Source of the DNA: Aquila chrysaetos chrysaetos
Taxonomy: Eukaryota; Chordata; Aves; Accipitriformes; Accipitridae
Direction: 5' to 3'
DNA length: 64,000 bases
Assembly: GCF_900496995.4 (NCBI RefSeq)
Contig: NC_044009.1
Coordinates: 36,231,505 to 36,295,504 of the forward strand
Positions 11,598 through 27,647 of this stretch are shown here, piece by piece. Under the pieces are notes generated by a model. That model worked only from the letters and a program-made list of their open reading frames with translations, was not told where the DNA came from and ran no database searches. Numbering within the stretch: position 1 is the stretch's first letter; the number at the start of each line of letters is the position of its first letter. Position numbers and translations under genes: made by a program.

Positions 11598-11607
11598 CCT
11601 TTTAAGG
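11598..11607. promoter_or_regulatory. CArG box in the CTDSP1-SLC11A1 gap
   Basis: CCTTTTAAGG, a perfect SRF consensus, sits inside a CpG island with no identified gene start. A kappa-B-like GGGGAAATTC follows at 11611-11620. Both are consensus matches only. Confidence 0.5.
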
Positions 11608-12250
11608 AAGGGGAAATTCTTCACATAAACAAGCGCGGCCCCCGGGAGCGGGGGGGGGGGGGTCCCCCTTCCCGGGGGGGGGGGGGGGGGGAGCACGGGA
11701 CGGGGGGGGGGGGGTCAGCCCCCCCCCCCCCCAAATTACCGCCCTCCACCTCCCGGCCGTGCTGCTTTGGGAAGGGGGATTTTGGGGTTGGGGGGGGGGT
11801 GCTGGGGAGAGGGGGGAGCCTTGAAACAGCCAGGGAGCGTCTCGCAAGTGCGGACCTCGGCGGGGGGCGAAGCGCGGCGGGACCCCCCCACCCAGGGTGC
11901 GGGGCCGCGGGAGACGGGGGGGGGGGCGACGGCCGCCCCCGGAGAGGGCCCGAGCGGCTCCGCATCCGCATCCGGCGGGGCCGGCGGGCGGGAAACGGGG
12001 CATCCGGGGCGGGGAGGGCACGGTGGGCCCCCCCACCTCCCCGCTCCCCTCGGGGGAATGCGAAGAACTGGGGCTGAGGCCCCCCTCCCTCGCCCCCACG
12101 GTCACGCGTGGGTCTATGCAACCCCCCCGCCGAGCCCCCCCAGCCTGGGGCAAAGGGTCCGGGCCGGGGTATGGGGGGGCCGTGGGGGTCCCGTCCCCGC
12201 CCCGGGGTCGCGCAGCAGCAGCGAGGCTGAGGCCAGGTTACAAACATGAC

Positions 12251-12765
12251 ATTTATCAGCACCCCCCCCCCCAAATTTAGGAGCCCCCCTTGGGGCTCCA
12301 GCCGGTCCGGTCCGGGGGCTGGGGCCGGTCCCGGGCAGCGGGGCTGGCCGTCCCGGCTCCCCTGGGGCTGGCCCCGCCGTCCCCGGGCGGCGAGGGATGG
12401 TTAGCGGTCCCGGGAGGTGATTAGCGGTCCCGGGCGGTAATTAGCGGTCCCGGGGGCCGGCGGTTCCCGGCACTAATGAGGAGGGAAGATCTCCGGGGCG
12501 GCTCATTCACTGAAGCCTCTGTGCCAAGGGCTGGGGGCACCTCCCGCTGCTTCCCTCCCCGCCCCCCCCCTCCCCGCATCCAGCCTGAACCAGCACCCCT
12601 GAATTGGGGGGGTGGGCTAAAAACTTGGGGGGTGGTCTGCCCGCTGTTAACCCCTTCCTTGCTGGGTGCATCTCTGGCCAGAACATCATCCCCAGGCTCA
12701 GCGTGGCATCGAATCGGTGCCCGGTGCGGGGGGCCGTGCTGGGCAGAGAGGGGGGACGGGGTCTG
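12251..12765 (-). other. SLC11A1 3' UTR and flank
   Basis: The region downstream of the SLC11A1 stop. No canonical AATAAA is visible. The best minus-strand candidate is GATAAA at about 12251-12256, followed by a TG-rich segment (GTCATGTTTG), which would give a 3' UTR of about 530 bases. A three-copy 20-base repeat lies inside. Confidence 0.4.
12401..12460. repeat. Three exact tandem copies of a 20-base unit
   Basis: TTAGCGGTCCCGGG occurs at 12401, 12421 and 12441, a strict 20-base period, each preceded by GG plus a short variable spacer. The copies lie within the probable SLC11A1 3' UTR. On the minus strand the unit reads CCCGGGACCGCTAA. Confidence 0.9.
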
Positions 12766-18866
<6,101 letters not shown>

Positions 18867-19010
18867 GGTGCCGGGGAGCCGTGATCGCGACACTGGATGC
18901 AATGCTCGCCACCCAGCTTTTAAAGGATCCCCCCCAGCTGCCCCCCCCCCCCCCTTCCCCCGAGGAGGAGAGGAGGAGGAGGAGAAGGAAGTCCTCCTTC
19001 CCCACCCACT
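18867..19010 (-). promoter_or_regulatory. SLC11A1 promoter: TATA-like element and purine-rich ETS/PU.1 tract
   Basis: Minus-strand CCTTTAAAAGC at about 18919-18929 is TATA-like and lies about 55-60 bases upstream of the SLC11A1 ATG. Just upstream, 18961-18992 is a GGA-rich purine tract ending GAAGGAAGTCC, with an ETS core GGAAGT at 18987-18992. PU.1 is known to drive mammalian NRAMP1 in macrophages, so this is a plausible myeloid promoter. The role is inferred. Confidence 0.5.
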
Positions 19011-19824
19011 GACCTGGGCTAGGAAAGGGGCCCTGCCTGCTGGGGGTTGGGTGCTATGAATGTGCACTGTCTCAGTTCCCCCACCCTGTGCCAGGAGTGG
19101 GGGACCCAGCACCTCCCTCCCCCTTGCCGTGCATACGTCGGGGCACCCACACCAGCGTGCCCAGGGGTGCGGGAGCACGCCTGCGTGTGACGGTCCATCA
19201 CATGCCGGGGGTCCGGCTCCTTTGGCGGTTGGGAGGACAGGGGACAGTGTCCTGCAGCGTGGGGAGGGAGGGCTGGCTCGGCAGGAGTAGGGGAAAGGCC
19301 AGAGGAGCGGGAGCGAGGAGGAAGCAGGCGTGCGTTGCACAAGCGCGTGAGCACGTCAGAATGCACCCTCAGCTGCTGGGGGAGAGCACCCAGCCAGGCA
19401 GGCTCTGCGGCGCAGGGTGCTCATGCTACCCCCAGGTCGGGGGACACACACACCCCAAAGATGGGGTGCTCAGTGTTGTCGCAGGTCAGGCTGCACTCGC
19501 AAAAGTGGGGGACCCCATCCTGAGGACCCTTGTGGCTGCAGAGGTAAGAGGGGGTGCACCCCAGGTGCACCCATGGGTGGCTGGGTAGTACCGGTAGCAT
19601 CGGGGCTCTGCCCCTGGGGAGATGTGGGGTGGCCTGGCACAGGGATGCGAGCTTGGCCCTGCCCCAGGGTATGCCCCAGGCATCCCCCACCCCAAGCGAG
19701 GGCTAGAACAGCTGAGAGGGGGACAGGGGGTCCTGCCCAGACTCACATGGGGTGGGGGTTAGCATGCAACTTAGCACCCCTTACCCTCCCCGTGCCTCAG
19801 TTTCCCCAAAGCAAACGAGCCTGG
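19011..19824. other. Intergenic DNA between CATIP 3' end and SLC11A1 promoter
   Basis: About 0.8 kb of GC-rich DNA without a coding exon that I can support. One copy of the recurrent GTGCCTCAGTTTCCCC motif lies at 19792-19807, close to the CATIP poly(A) signal. Confidence 0.5.
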
Positions 19825-19842
19825 ACAGGCAGGGCCAGCAGC

Positions 19843-19848
19843 TTTATT
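19843..19848 (-). other. CATIP poly(A) signal
   Basis: AATAAA on the minus strand (TTTATT on plus), 111 bases past the CATIP stop as read. The TAA inside this signal would also be the stop codon of the alternative C-terminal frame. Confidence 0.8.
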
Positions 19849-19958
19849 CCCCATTAGCCGGAGGGTGGCAAGGCGGGAGGCTGGCAGCCACGGTGGAGGC
19901 AAAGGGGGTCCCGGGGGGCTGCTGGCGGGCAAAGAATTGGGCAGCGAAGGAGACGGGG

Positions 19959-22422
19959 TCACAGGGGCTGCTGGAGGAGCAGGGCCTGGAGGAAGTCAGC
20001 CAGCAGCGCCCGGAGCTCCGGGTGCTGCTGGATGTAGGTGGCGTGGGACGCTTGAAGTTCCTCCTGCGGTGGGGTGGGCAGGGTGGGCATGGGCACCAAT
20101 ATGTCCCCCCCCCCGGCCACTGTGCCCGGGGGGGTGGGCAGGATGCCTGGGCCCTTTCCCATGCTTGAGCAGGTGGGGGGGAGGATGCTGGCCAGCCTGC
20201 CCCCCACTGTGCCTCCTGGGCATCCCAGGGGAGACCCTGCTGGGAGCGGCACAGCCCCATGTCCCCATATGCCCTTGTCCCCCCATCTCACCTTCCTGTC
20301 CAGGAACCAGGAGCAGAGCTGGATGTCTTCCTCCCAGTCCAGGGGCTGTTTGGGGAAGGGGGGCGGGGGCTCGACCCCACCTGGCAGCAGAAAGGCAGGG
20401 CAGGGTGTTCCCCACTCGGCTGCCAGACAGCAGGCAGGGGCTGCCCGTGCTGGGGGGCACAAGCCTCCCCCCCTCAGTACCTGTCTCACCGAGGATGGAC
20501 TCATCCTGCAGCAGCACCAGCATCGGGCAGCCGACCTGCACCAGACGGGCCAAACGCCTGCGGGGGTGGGGGAGAAGAGCCGATCATCCCCCTCCTGGGT
20601 CCCTGCCAGGCTGGCAGGTCTGGGGATGCCCCCGGCCAGACCCTCACCGTACCCGCTGGGGAGGAAGCTGCTGTGCCACACGGTGGAGATGCCTGTGCTG
20701 GTGTGCACGACTCGCTCGATCACAAACACCTCTGCCTCCACTGAGCCCACTGCCTGCCGCTGGATGCCCAGGGCACGCTGCAGGGGGCATGGCCAGGGGT
20801 CACCCCTGTCCTGGAGTCCCCCCTGCCCCCAGGTGCCATCTCCATGCGCCCCCATGCTGTCAACCACACTGCTCACTGGCACCTCCCGCATCCCACCCTG
20901 GCACCCCCAACCTGACCCAGACCCCCCATCCCACAGGCCCCCCCGGCCGGTGGCTCACGTAGCTGGAGGTGCAGAGGTGGCCCTCGGTGTCGATGGCCGG
21001 GAAGATGAGGCCGGAGGGCACTGCCTGCCGGCACGCCAGCACCCGCAGCAGCAGGAGGCTGGCACCCTCCGGCAGCAGTCCCCGCAGCTTGGCCCAGCCG
21101 TAGGAGAAGCTCTGGCACTGTGGCTCTGCCTGCAGAGAGACAAGGCCACCTCGTGGGACAGCCACAGCCCCATCGTCCCCAGGGACAGCAGCCTCTGGAG
21201 CCTGGGGGCACCCCTGGGTGGGACAGGCCAGCTGTGCCTCCCCCCTCCCCAGGATGTGCCCCATCTGGGGGGCAGAGGGGAGAGACCACCCCCGCCTCAG
21301 CCTCACCTCTCCCTCTCGGAGGGTCTTTGTGACAGTCATCCCATGCTGGTGGCTCACCATGTGGGTCCTCCTCTCCACTGGGTGTGCTCTGAGCTGCGGG
21401 AGAGGTGGGGGGCACAGGGTGGGGGGCAGAGCCAGGGCACTCCCTCTCTGAGGTGGCACACCCCAGCTCACCCTTCAATCAGGGTACCAAGCCAGATGCA
21501 TTGTGGGAAACTCCCCACTCCAGCTGCCACCCAGAGCAGGGGATGGGGACCAGGCTGGTGGGACAGAGCTGGTGTCCGAGCCGGGGAGGGGACACCAGGC
21601 TGCCCACAGCGACCTTGCATGGGGGGCAGCCTGCAGGAGGGCATCGCTGCAGGGCACATGCCAGGGCAGAGGGGCAGGACACGGGGAAGGGGACACGCCA
21701 CTGCCACACCGGTCACCTCCAGGCGCTCCTGCTCCTCCTGCTCCAGGGTCTCCAGCTGCGGGGTCACATAGGCTGGCAGAGCAGAGCCACGCTTAGCCCA
21801 CCCCGCTGGCACTGCCCCCCATCCCAGCCCTGGGGGCCGGTGGGACGGGGATGCTCCAGCCCTGGGGAAGGAGGTGGGGGGGACACCCCAAGCAGCCCCC
21901 GGCTCACCTTTGAGGGTGCTGGAGCCGGGCACGCCGTCCTGCCTGCTGCGGGTGCCGGCTTGCACCAGGAGGCAGCTCCGCACCGGCTCTCCCGCCCGCT
22001 CGTAGGGTGCCCACCGGGCTGCCACCCACCGCTGGCCCCCCGCCCGGTCCCGTGGCTGGTCCCCTGCGGCCACCACCTCCAGCGTCTCGGCGAACAGGCA
22101 GCGCTCCAGCTCCTCCGGCCCTGCCCGGGGGGGGACCGTCACCCCCGCCCAGGGCACCTCCCCGGCTCATCGGTGTGTCCCCCCCCGCCGGCTGAGCCCC
22201 TCACCATTTATCCGGCTCAAGCCCCCAAGCCCCGTCCCCCTCCTGCCGGAGCCGGTGCCCCCCCCCCCCCGCTACACCGAGGACCCCCCCGGGCACGACC
22301 TGGGCGATAAGGGGGAGGCCGGGGGCGGGGGGGGGAGGGAACCCACCGATGAGCCTGAGGAACTCGGCGGCTGCCTCCGTCAGGGCTGGGCTCTCCTGCC
22401 GGCACTCGGGAGGGGACTCCAT
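19959..22422 (-). CDS. CATIP: Ciliogenesis-associated TTC17-interacting protein (C-terminal frame disrupted)
   Basis: CATIP helps actin assembly during primary cilium formation with TTC17. Nine exons on the minus strand: 22347-22422, 21908-22120, 21717-21772, 21307-21393, 20959-21129, 20653-20777, 20490-20557, 20292-20380, 19959-20063. All are GT-AG and in phase, giving 329 aa as read. The start MESPPECRQESPALTEAA leads to GPEELERCLFAETLEVV in exon 2; EAEVFVIERVVHTSTGIS in exon 6 and LDWEEDIQLCSWFLDRK in exon 8 follow. Assignment rests on these matches and on the position between SLC11A1 and PNKD. The reading ends LLLQQPL at a TGA. One C fewer in the preceding CCCC would continue as CDPVSFAAQFFA, which completes a DPY-30/RII-like helix pair, and would end at 19844. 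So the gene is either truncated in this bird or the C tract is mis-called. Confidence 0.88.
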
Positions 22423-22733
22423 GCCTCACCTGGGGGCTCCTGCTGCCGGACCCCCAGGTGAGGGGGGCAGCATGTCTCCCCCAAACCGTGGTACACCCCC
22501 GGTGCCCACACGTGTAACCCTGGCGGGGGGGAACAATGACCCCCCCCCCCCCCGCAGCCCCCCCGCCCCTGTCACCCCCCCTTCCATCCTCCCCCGTGGA
22601 CCCCCAAGCACCCCCCCGGCCCCTCAGCAGCTCCCCCAACACCCGCCCCCCCGCCCCAGCCCCCGGGGCGCCCCCGGCCCCCAGACCTGCCCGGGCCGGA
22701 CCCAGGTGCCCCCCCCCCAGTAACGCCTCAGCG

Positions 22734-22747
22734 GTCTCCGTAGCAAC
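22734..22747. promoter_or_regulatory. RFX X-box-like site upstream of CATIP
   Basis: GTCTCC-GT-AGCAAC matches the RFX X-box layout (GTNRCC, 0-3 bases, RGYAAC) with one mismatch in the left half and a perfect right half. It lies about 310 bases upstream of the CATIP ATG. X-boxes mark cilia genes, which fits CATIP. Confidence 0.55.
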
Positions 22748-22853
22748 AGCCTAGACCCGCCTCTTAAAGGGGCAGCGGGGTTTCGCGGGGGGGGGGGGGG
22801 GGGCACCGGCCGCGGATGGAAAGGGCCAAACGGGTGGAAATCCAATCCAGACT

Positions 22854-22859
22854 TTTATT
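22854..22859 (-). other. PNKD poly(A) signal
   Basis: AATAAA on the minus strand (TTTATT on plus), about 650 bases beyond the PNKD stop at 23508. It sets a 3' UTR of roughly 670 bases that ends about 0.4 kb before the CATIP start codon. Confidence 0.85.
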
Positions 22860-22940
22860 TGCAGGGGGTTGGGGGGGAGCTCCAGTCCCCTGTGCAGCAG
22901 CAGCACCCTCCCACACGTGTTCCCCCGCGGCCCCATCCCA

Positions 22941-22976
22941 GTGTGTGTGTGTGTGTGTGCGTATGTGCACGTGTGG
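22941..22976. repeat. GT microsatellite in PNKD 3' UTR
   Basis: (GT)n with GC and AT steps on the plus strand, so (CA)n in the PNKD transcript. A shorter GTGTGTGTGTG run lies near 23191. Confidence 0.85.
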
Positions 22977-23507
22977 GGTGGGGGGGCTGCGGCACCAAGC
23001 ATGGGGTGTCGGAGAAGAACCTCTTGTCTGGAGGTAGTACTGGGTACCCCCCGCCCCTTGCTGGCTCCAGCCCAGCCCAGTGTCGTCACCCCCCAAAGGA
23101 GATTCACAGCACTAGGGGCTGCCAGGAGAAGGGGGGCTCCCTGAGTGCTGGGGGGGGGGGGGGGGGAAGTGGGGGCTCCCAGAAAAACGGGGTGTGTGTG
23201 TGTTAGGAAAAGCCCTTGGTGCCCTCCCTACAGCCCCAGCAGTGGGGTGGGGGGCTACAGACCCCCAGAAAGGGGATCGAGGTGCTTCTACGTGAGAGCT
23301 GGTGACCCCCAAGTCTGGGGGAGCAAAGGCAGGGATCACTTATGGGGTGCCCACATGGTGGGGGGGGTCCACTCTTCCCCCCCCCCCCCAACCCTGCACC
23401 CCAGGAGGGAGATTCACAGCAATACAAACCACAGTCTTGGGCCCCCTGTGCCCAAGCAGCATCCTGCCCCATGGAAGAGGCGGGGGTCCAGGAAGGAGGC
23501 GGGGGGT

Positions 23508-26500
23508 CTAGGTGGCTTTGTAGAGGTCCTTGCGCCTCCGCACCTCCTTGAGGACGCGGGCGCGGAAGGCATCGGGGTGCTCCCCCCCGCCCCGCCGCAG
23601 CCCCAGCGCTGCCTGCAGCTCCGGCCGGTGGGTCCGCAGGAAGGGGTTGTAGGTCTGTTCCTCCCCCAGCGTGGAGGGGCACTGCAGGGGTAGCTGCTCA
23701 GCCCCCCTGCCAGAGGCAGCACCCCCAGCAGGGAGCCATGACCCCCCCCCCCCCAGCACCCCCTTCCCCTATAGCACCCGCCATGCAAGAGGGTGTTGGG
23801 GTGCAGCATCCCCACCAAGGGATGGGGAACCCTGCGAGGGGCTGGGGTGGGGGGGCTGCAGGCAGGGGAACACCCCCCCCCCAGCCTCACCGTGCTCCTC
23901 TTCTCCTGGCGCTGCTGCGTCACCCACTGCAGCTTCTGCTCCAGCGCGGGGTTGTCCAGCTCCAGAAGGCTGGCGAAGGTCAGGCACTCCAGCGCGTATT
24001 CGTGGCCTGCGGACCCCCGTACCCCTTAGCATCACTCCTGCCCGGCTCCCCAGCTTGGCAGCGGGGGCTAGGGGAGACACCAGCGGCTCTGCCCCGCTGT
24101 TGGGGACACTCACCCGGCCACAGCAGCGTGTCCTCGCCCAAGCCCACGGCCACGTCCAGGGAGGCGAGCATGGTCTCAGGGGAGCCCTCAAACAGCCTGC
24201 CTGGACCCCCGTGCAACCGCCTGTCATGGAGGGGGGTGGGATTGGGGGGTCCCCCCAAGCCCTTCCCAGGGTGGGAACCCCCCCAAGCCACCCAGGTCTG
24301 GGGTCAGGCACACTCACCACAGCCAGCGAGGAAGAGGAGGTCCCCAGAGAAGAGGCAGGGGGGGGCCGCCGAAGGGCCCCCCGTCCAGCACGTACACCAT
24401 ATGGCCCACGGTGTGGCCAGGCGTGGCGAGCGCCTCGAAGGTCAGGCAGCCCACCCTCACCTTCTCCCTGTCCGCAAGCGGGCTGCACCGGGCACAGGGG
24501 TGCACCGTCAGGGTACCCCCCCACCCCCCCTCCCAGCACCTCAAAATGCTCTACCTCCCCATGCAACCCTTCTCTGGTACACTAGTGTTATGAGGGTGCC
24601 AGGTCTCTGCACACGAAGGGGGCAACGTGGTACTTGGAGGACGGACTGGTGGGTGGGTGGAGCAGACAGTGGTGTTTGGGGGTGAAGCCCCCCCCTCAAA
24701 TTTACAGGGGTCCTGGGGGTGATGCGGGGTGCGGGACTTACTTGGTGAGCTCTGGGATGCCATCAAGAGTGCTGCCGTACACCTTGCAGGAGCCGTGCTG
24801 CTGGCGCAGCGCCGCGTTCCCCCCGCTGTGGTCCCTGCAGACAGGGAGGTCAGTGCCCCTAAATGTGTCCCTCCCATATCCCCCGCCACGTGGAGTAGGG
24901 CTGGGGGTTGCCTCAGCTGGTACACCCTCCACGGCAGCCACTGACACCCCCAGGGCACCCTCTTGCCCCTTACCAGTGTTTGTGGGTGCAGAATATGGCC
25001 TCGAGCATCACCCCCTCTTCTTCAATGGCAGCCTAGGAATGGGGGCGGACGGACGACAGAGAGATTTGGGGAGGGACACAGATCCCGAGTACCCGCCTCT
25101 CCCTAACACCCCCCCCCCCCCCGCCAGCTCCCCAGGTGCTGGATGAGCCCTGCCACCCTCCAACCTTGCCCTGGGCACTAAGGGCTGCAGATTAGGGGCA
25201 GATTTACCCTCCTCTGCCCCCCAAAAAGCCAGAGACATGCCACCCTCTCACCCGGGGACACCCAAACACCGGGTCGGGGCTGTGGGGGTCTCACTTGCAC
25301 GGCCAGTGGGTCGGAGGGGTCGATGACGGCCGCCTGGCCAGAGCCAGTGTCGATGACCAGGTAGCTGTAGTTGTTGGAGAGCACGGGAATGGGCAGGATT
25401 TTCATCCCTGGAGGAGCAACGGACAGACAGACAGACATCAGGGCACGACCCCCCCTGCCCAGGAAAGGTGGCGGGGGTAAGCCAAACTCCCCACATCAAA
25501 TTCTCAGTTAAACATGCTTTGGGCAATTTGGTGATGGCAATCCCTCCCCACCCCAAAGTGCCAGTGTTGGGGGACATGATGGGGCCATGGCGGGGGGTGT
25601 GGGGGGGGGACAGCTCGCCAGGACTCACCGGGGAAGCAGCAGGGCTGGGGTGCGGAGTGGCCGTGGGGGTACCGCTCCCGGGCCTTCTTCACCTGCCGCT
25701 GGTAGAAGAGATAGCCCAGCCGCGTGCGGGCGTACAGGCTGTACCTGGGGAGGGCAGACCACCCCCCGGTGTTAACCCCCAGACCCCCCCATGGAGCCCA
25801 CCTTGGGGAGGGGGCTGCTGCCAGGGCTGGGACCCCCATGGGGGACACATACAGCATCGCTTTCCCACATGTGGGGGCTGGAGGTGGCGTATCCCCCGTC
25901 GTCCCCCCAGCCGCCTGCCCCAGATCTGCAGCGAGGGCAGAATCGGTTCCCTAGACAAGTCCCCCCCCAGCTGCTCCGGGCAGCAAGAACCAGGGATGGG
26001 GGGGGTGGGGAGTGGGCAGCATTGCTGCGGGGGTGTCCATCTGTCCAGCCGTCTGTCCAGGAGGGCTCTGCTCACCGGGAAGGGCTGGAGCCCCAGGGTT
26101 TTGCCTGCAGCAGCGCTCTGGCTGCCGGCTGTCCCCCCCCTCGCCCCGGGGGGGCCATGCTCAGGGCTGACCCCGCTCCGAGGGCCATGCTCAGGGTGCC
26201 ACAGCCCCGGGGAAGAGGGAAGCGGGAGCAAAACAGACAGAGGAAAAGGGAAGCGAGAAACAACCCCGGAGGGGTGCAACAGATGCAGGCTTGGGGGGGC
26301 TCGGGGGCACTCCCCCATTTATACAGCAGCGTTTCGGGGCTGGGGACGGGGACCGGTGCCATAAAGGACGTGCAAAGCCCCCAGTTGCAAAGCCCATCCC
26401 CGGGACAAGGGCATCCTCCGTGCCAGCACCGGCTGGTACACCGGGGAGGGATCCTGGCAGGAACCGGGGGGCCTCTGCACCTATGGGGGTGGGAGCCCGA

Positions 26501-27136
26501 AGCCGGGGAGCGGGGGCTCCTATCAGCACCGGGCAGCAGGGCCACGGCCGGGGCACCGGGGTGGGTTAGTGATTAGACCCGAGGGAAGGAGCCCCGCGGC
26601 GGGGGGGGGAGAGTATCAGATCCGAGGGTGACCGTCACCGTGCTGGGGGAGCCGGTGGCTGATTCCCGGCCCTCCGAAGCCCCCCCCGGTAGCCGGGCTG
26701 ACACCGCCCGCCCTTGCCCCCCCCGGCCCGAGCGGGCTGAGCACCCGTGGAGGGCTGCCCACCCCCAGCCCCTGCCCGGCCTCTCCGTGCCAGCGGGGCC
26801 GGAACACACACCGGGCTGGCCCCGGTCCCTCCCCGGGGGACTCCGCACAAGCCGAGGAGGACGGGCCCTTCCTCCCGGAGGCAGAACAAAGGCGGGCGGC
26901 GGCGGCGGCGGCTCCCGCCCGGCGGGGGGTACCGGAGCGGCGGACACTCACCCCACGCGGAACAGCAGCGGGCCGGCGAGGGCCATGAGGGCGGCGGCGG
27001 CACGGCGGGCGAGGCGGCGGAGGGGCAGGCAGCGGCGCAGGCAGGCGGCCCCCAGCCCGCGGGCACCGGCCGCCGCCGCCGCCCGCAGCGCGGCCCCGCC
27101 ATGCCCCGGGCACCGCCCCCCGCGCCCCGCGGCCAT
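23508..27136 (-). CDS. PNKD: PNKD metallo-beta-lactamase domain protein: catalytic exons and medium isoform (MR-1M)
   Basis: Glyoxalase II-like enzyme, mutated in human paroxysmal non-kinesigenic dyskinesia. Nine exons on the minus strand: 26952-27136, 25629-25744, 25295-25407, 24974-25032, 24742-24834, 24318-24482, 24114-24200, 23891-24006, 23508-23681. The first encodes a hydrophobic N-terminus ending LLFRVG. The shared exons run [14 protein letters not shown], then [16 protein letters not shown], then the metal site [43 protein letters not shown] and the C-terminal [16 protein letters not shown] follow. The expected length is about 368 aa (human 361). Exon 24318-24482 has one base too many: a run of 8 C between PFGGPP and CLFSGD shifts the frame, where 7 would keep it. 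Everything else is in phase, so an assembly error is likely. The long isoform joins the exons at 34523-35155 to the exon ending at 25744. Confidence 0.93.
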
Positions 27137-27499
27137 GCCGCCCCGGCCACGCCCCCCCTCCACGCGCGTCACGCCACCGCCCCGGCCACGCCCCTCCCGC
27201 CGGCGCGCCCCCTGCTGGTCACGCCGCGTCACTGCCGCGGGAACCGGGGAGCGGGGGGGACACCGACCGCGTCACCGGCGGAGAGGAGGGGATTCCCCCC
27301 CTCCCCGCCATTGCCGAAAAGGGTGTCCCCCCCAGCTGACGTCACTGAGTGGAGAAGGGGGTCCCTAAGTGACGTCAGAGCAGGCAGGCAGGAGGTCCCG
27401 GGGGGGGGGGTTGGGTGTGGCTGGGGCCCCGTTGGGCGGGCGGGGGTCCCGGGGGTCCCGGGAAGCAGCAGGAGGGGGAGCGCACCCCCCCCGGCTCCC
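27137..27499. promoter_or_regulatory. Shared CpG promoter of PNKD-medium and TMBIM1 with two CREs
   Basis: GC-rich DNA between the MR-1M start codon (minus) and the predicted TMBIM1 first exon (plus). It holds two perfect TGACGTCA cyclic-AMP response elements at 27337-27344 and 27370-27377, 33 bases apart. The layout suggests a divergent promoter. Which gene the CREs serve cannot be told from sequence. Confidence 0.65.
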
Positions 27500-27647
27500 C
27501 CGGCTCCGCCGGGCGCAGCGGCGCGGACCCGCCGCGGGGGGGCGCGGCGGGCGGGCGGTGCCTCCCCCCGCCACCACCCTCCCGCACTCCCGGGCCGCCC
27601 CGTCCCGGCTCGTCGCGGCCGCAGCCCGGCGGAGCAGCGCGCAGCAG
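27500..27647 (+). other. TMBIM1: TMBIM1 non-coding first exon (predicted)
   Basis: A donor, GCAGCAG followed by GTAGGG, ends at 27647 in a CpG island on the plus strand. The next good acceptor is at 30700, 28 bases before the TMBIM1 ATG. The 5' end is a guess; only the donor is supported. Confidence 0.5.

Larger units (their letters stand above)
9061..12250. other. Intergenic gap between CTDSP1 and SLC11A1
   Basis: I support no gene here. Open frames on both strands (for example around 9500-10670) lack recognisable domains, codon signal or consistent splice sites. The stretch holds an AT-rich island near 9425-9545, a homeodomain-like TAATTAATGTAATTAG at about 10774-10789, a CArG box at 11598-11607, and a G-run-dense CpG island at 11.35-12.2 kb. 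The island has no visible transcript start. Confidence 0.55.

Noticed and set aside
20074-21771. 565-codon plus-strand open frame opposite CATIP
   Set aside because: It runs across CATIP exons and introns alike on the other strand, has no recognisable motif, and is explained by GC content.
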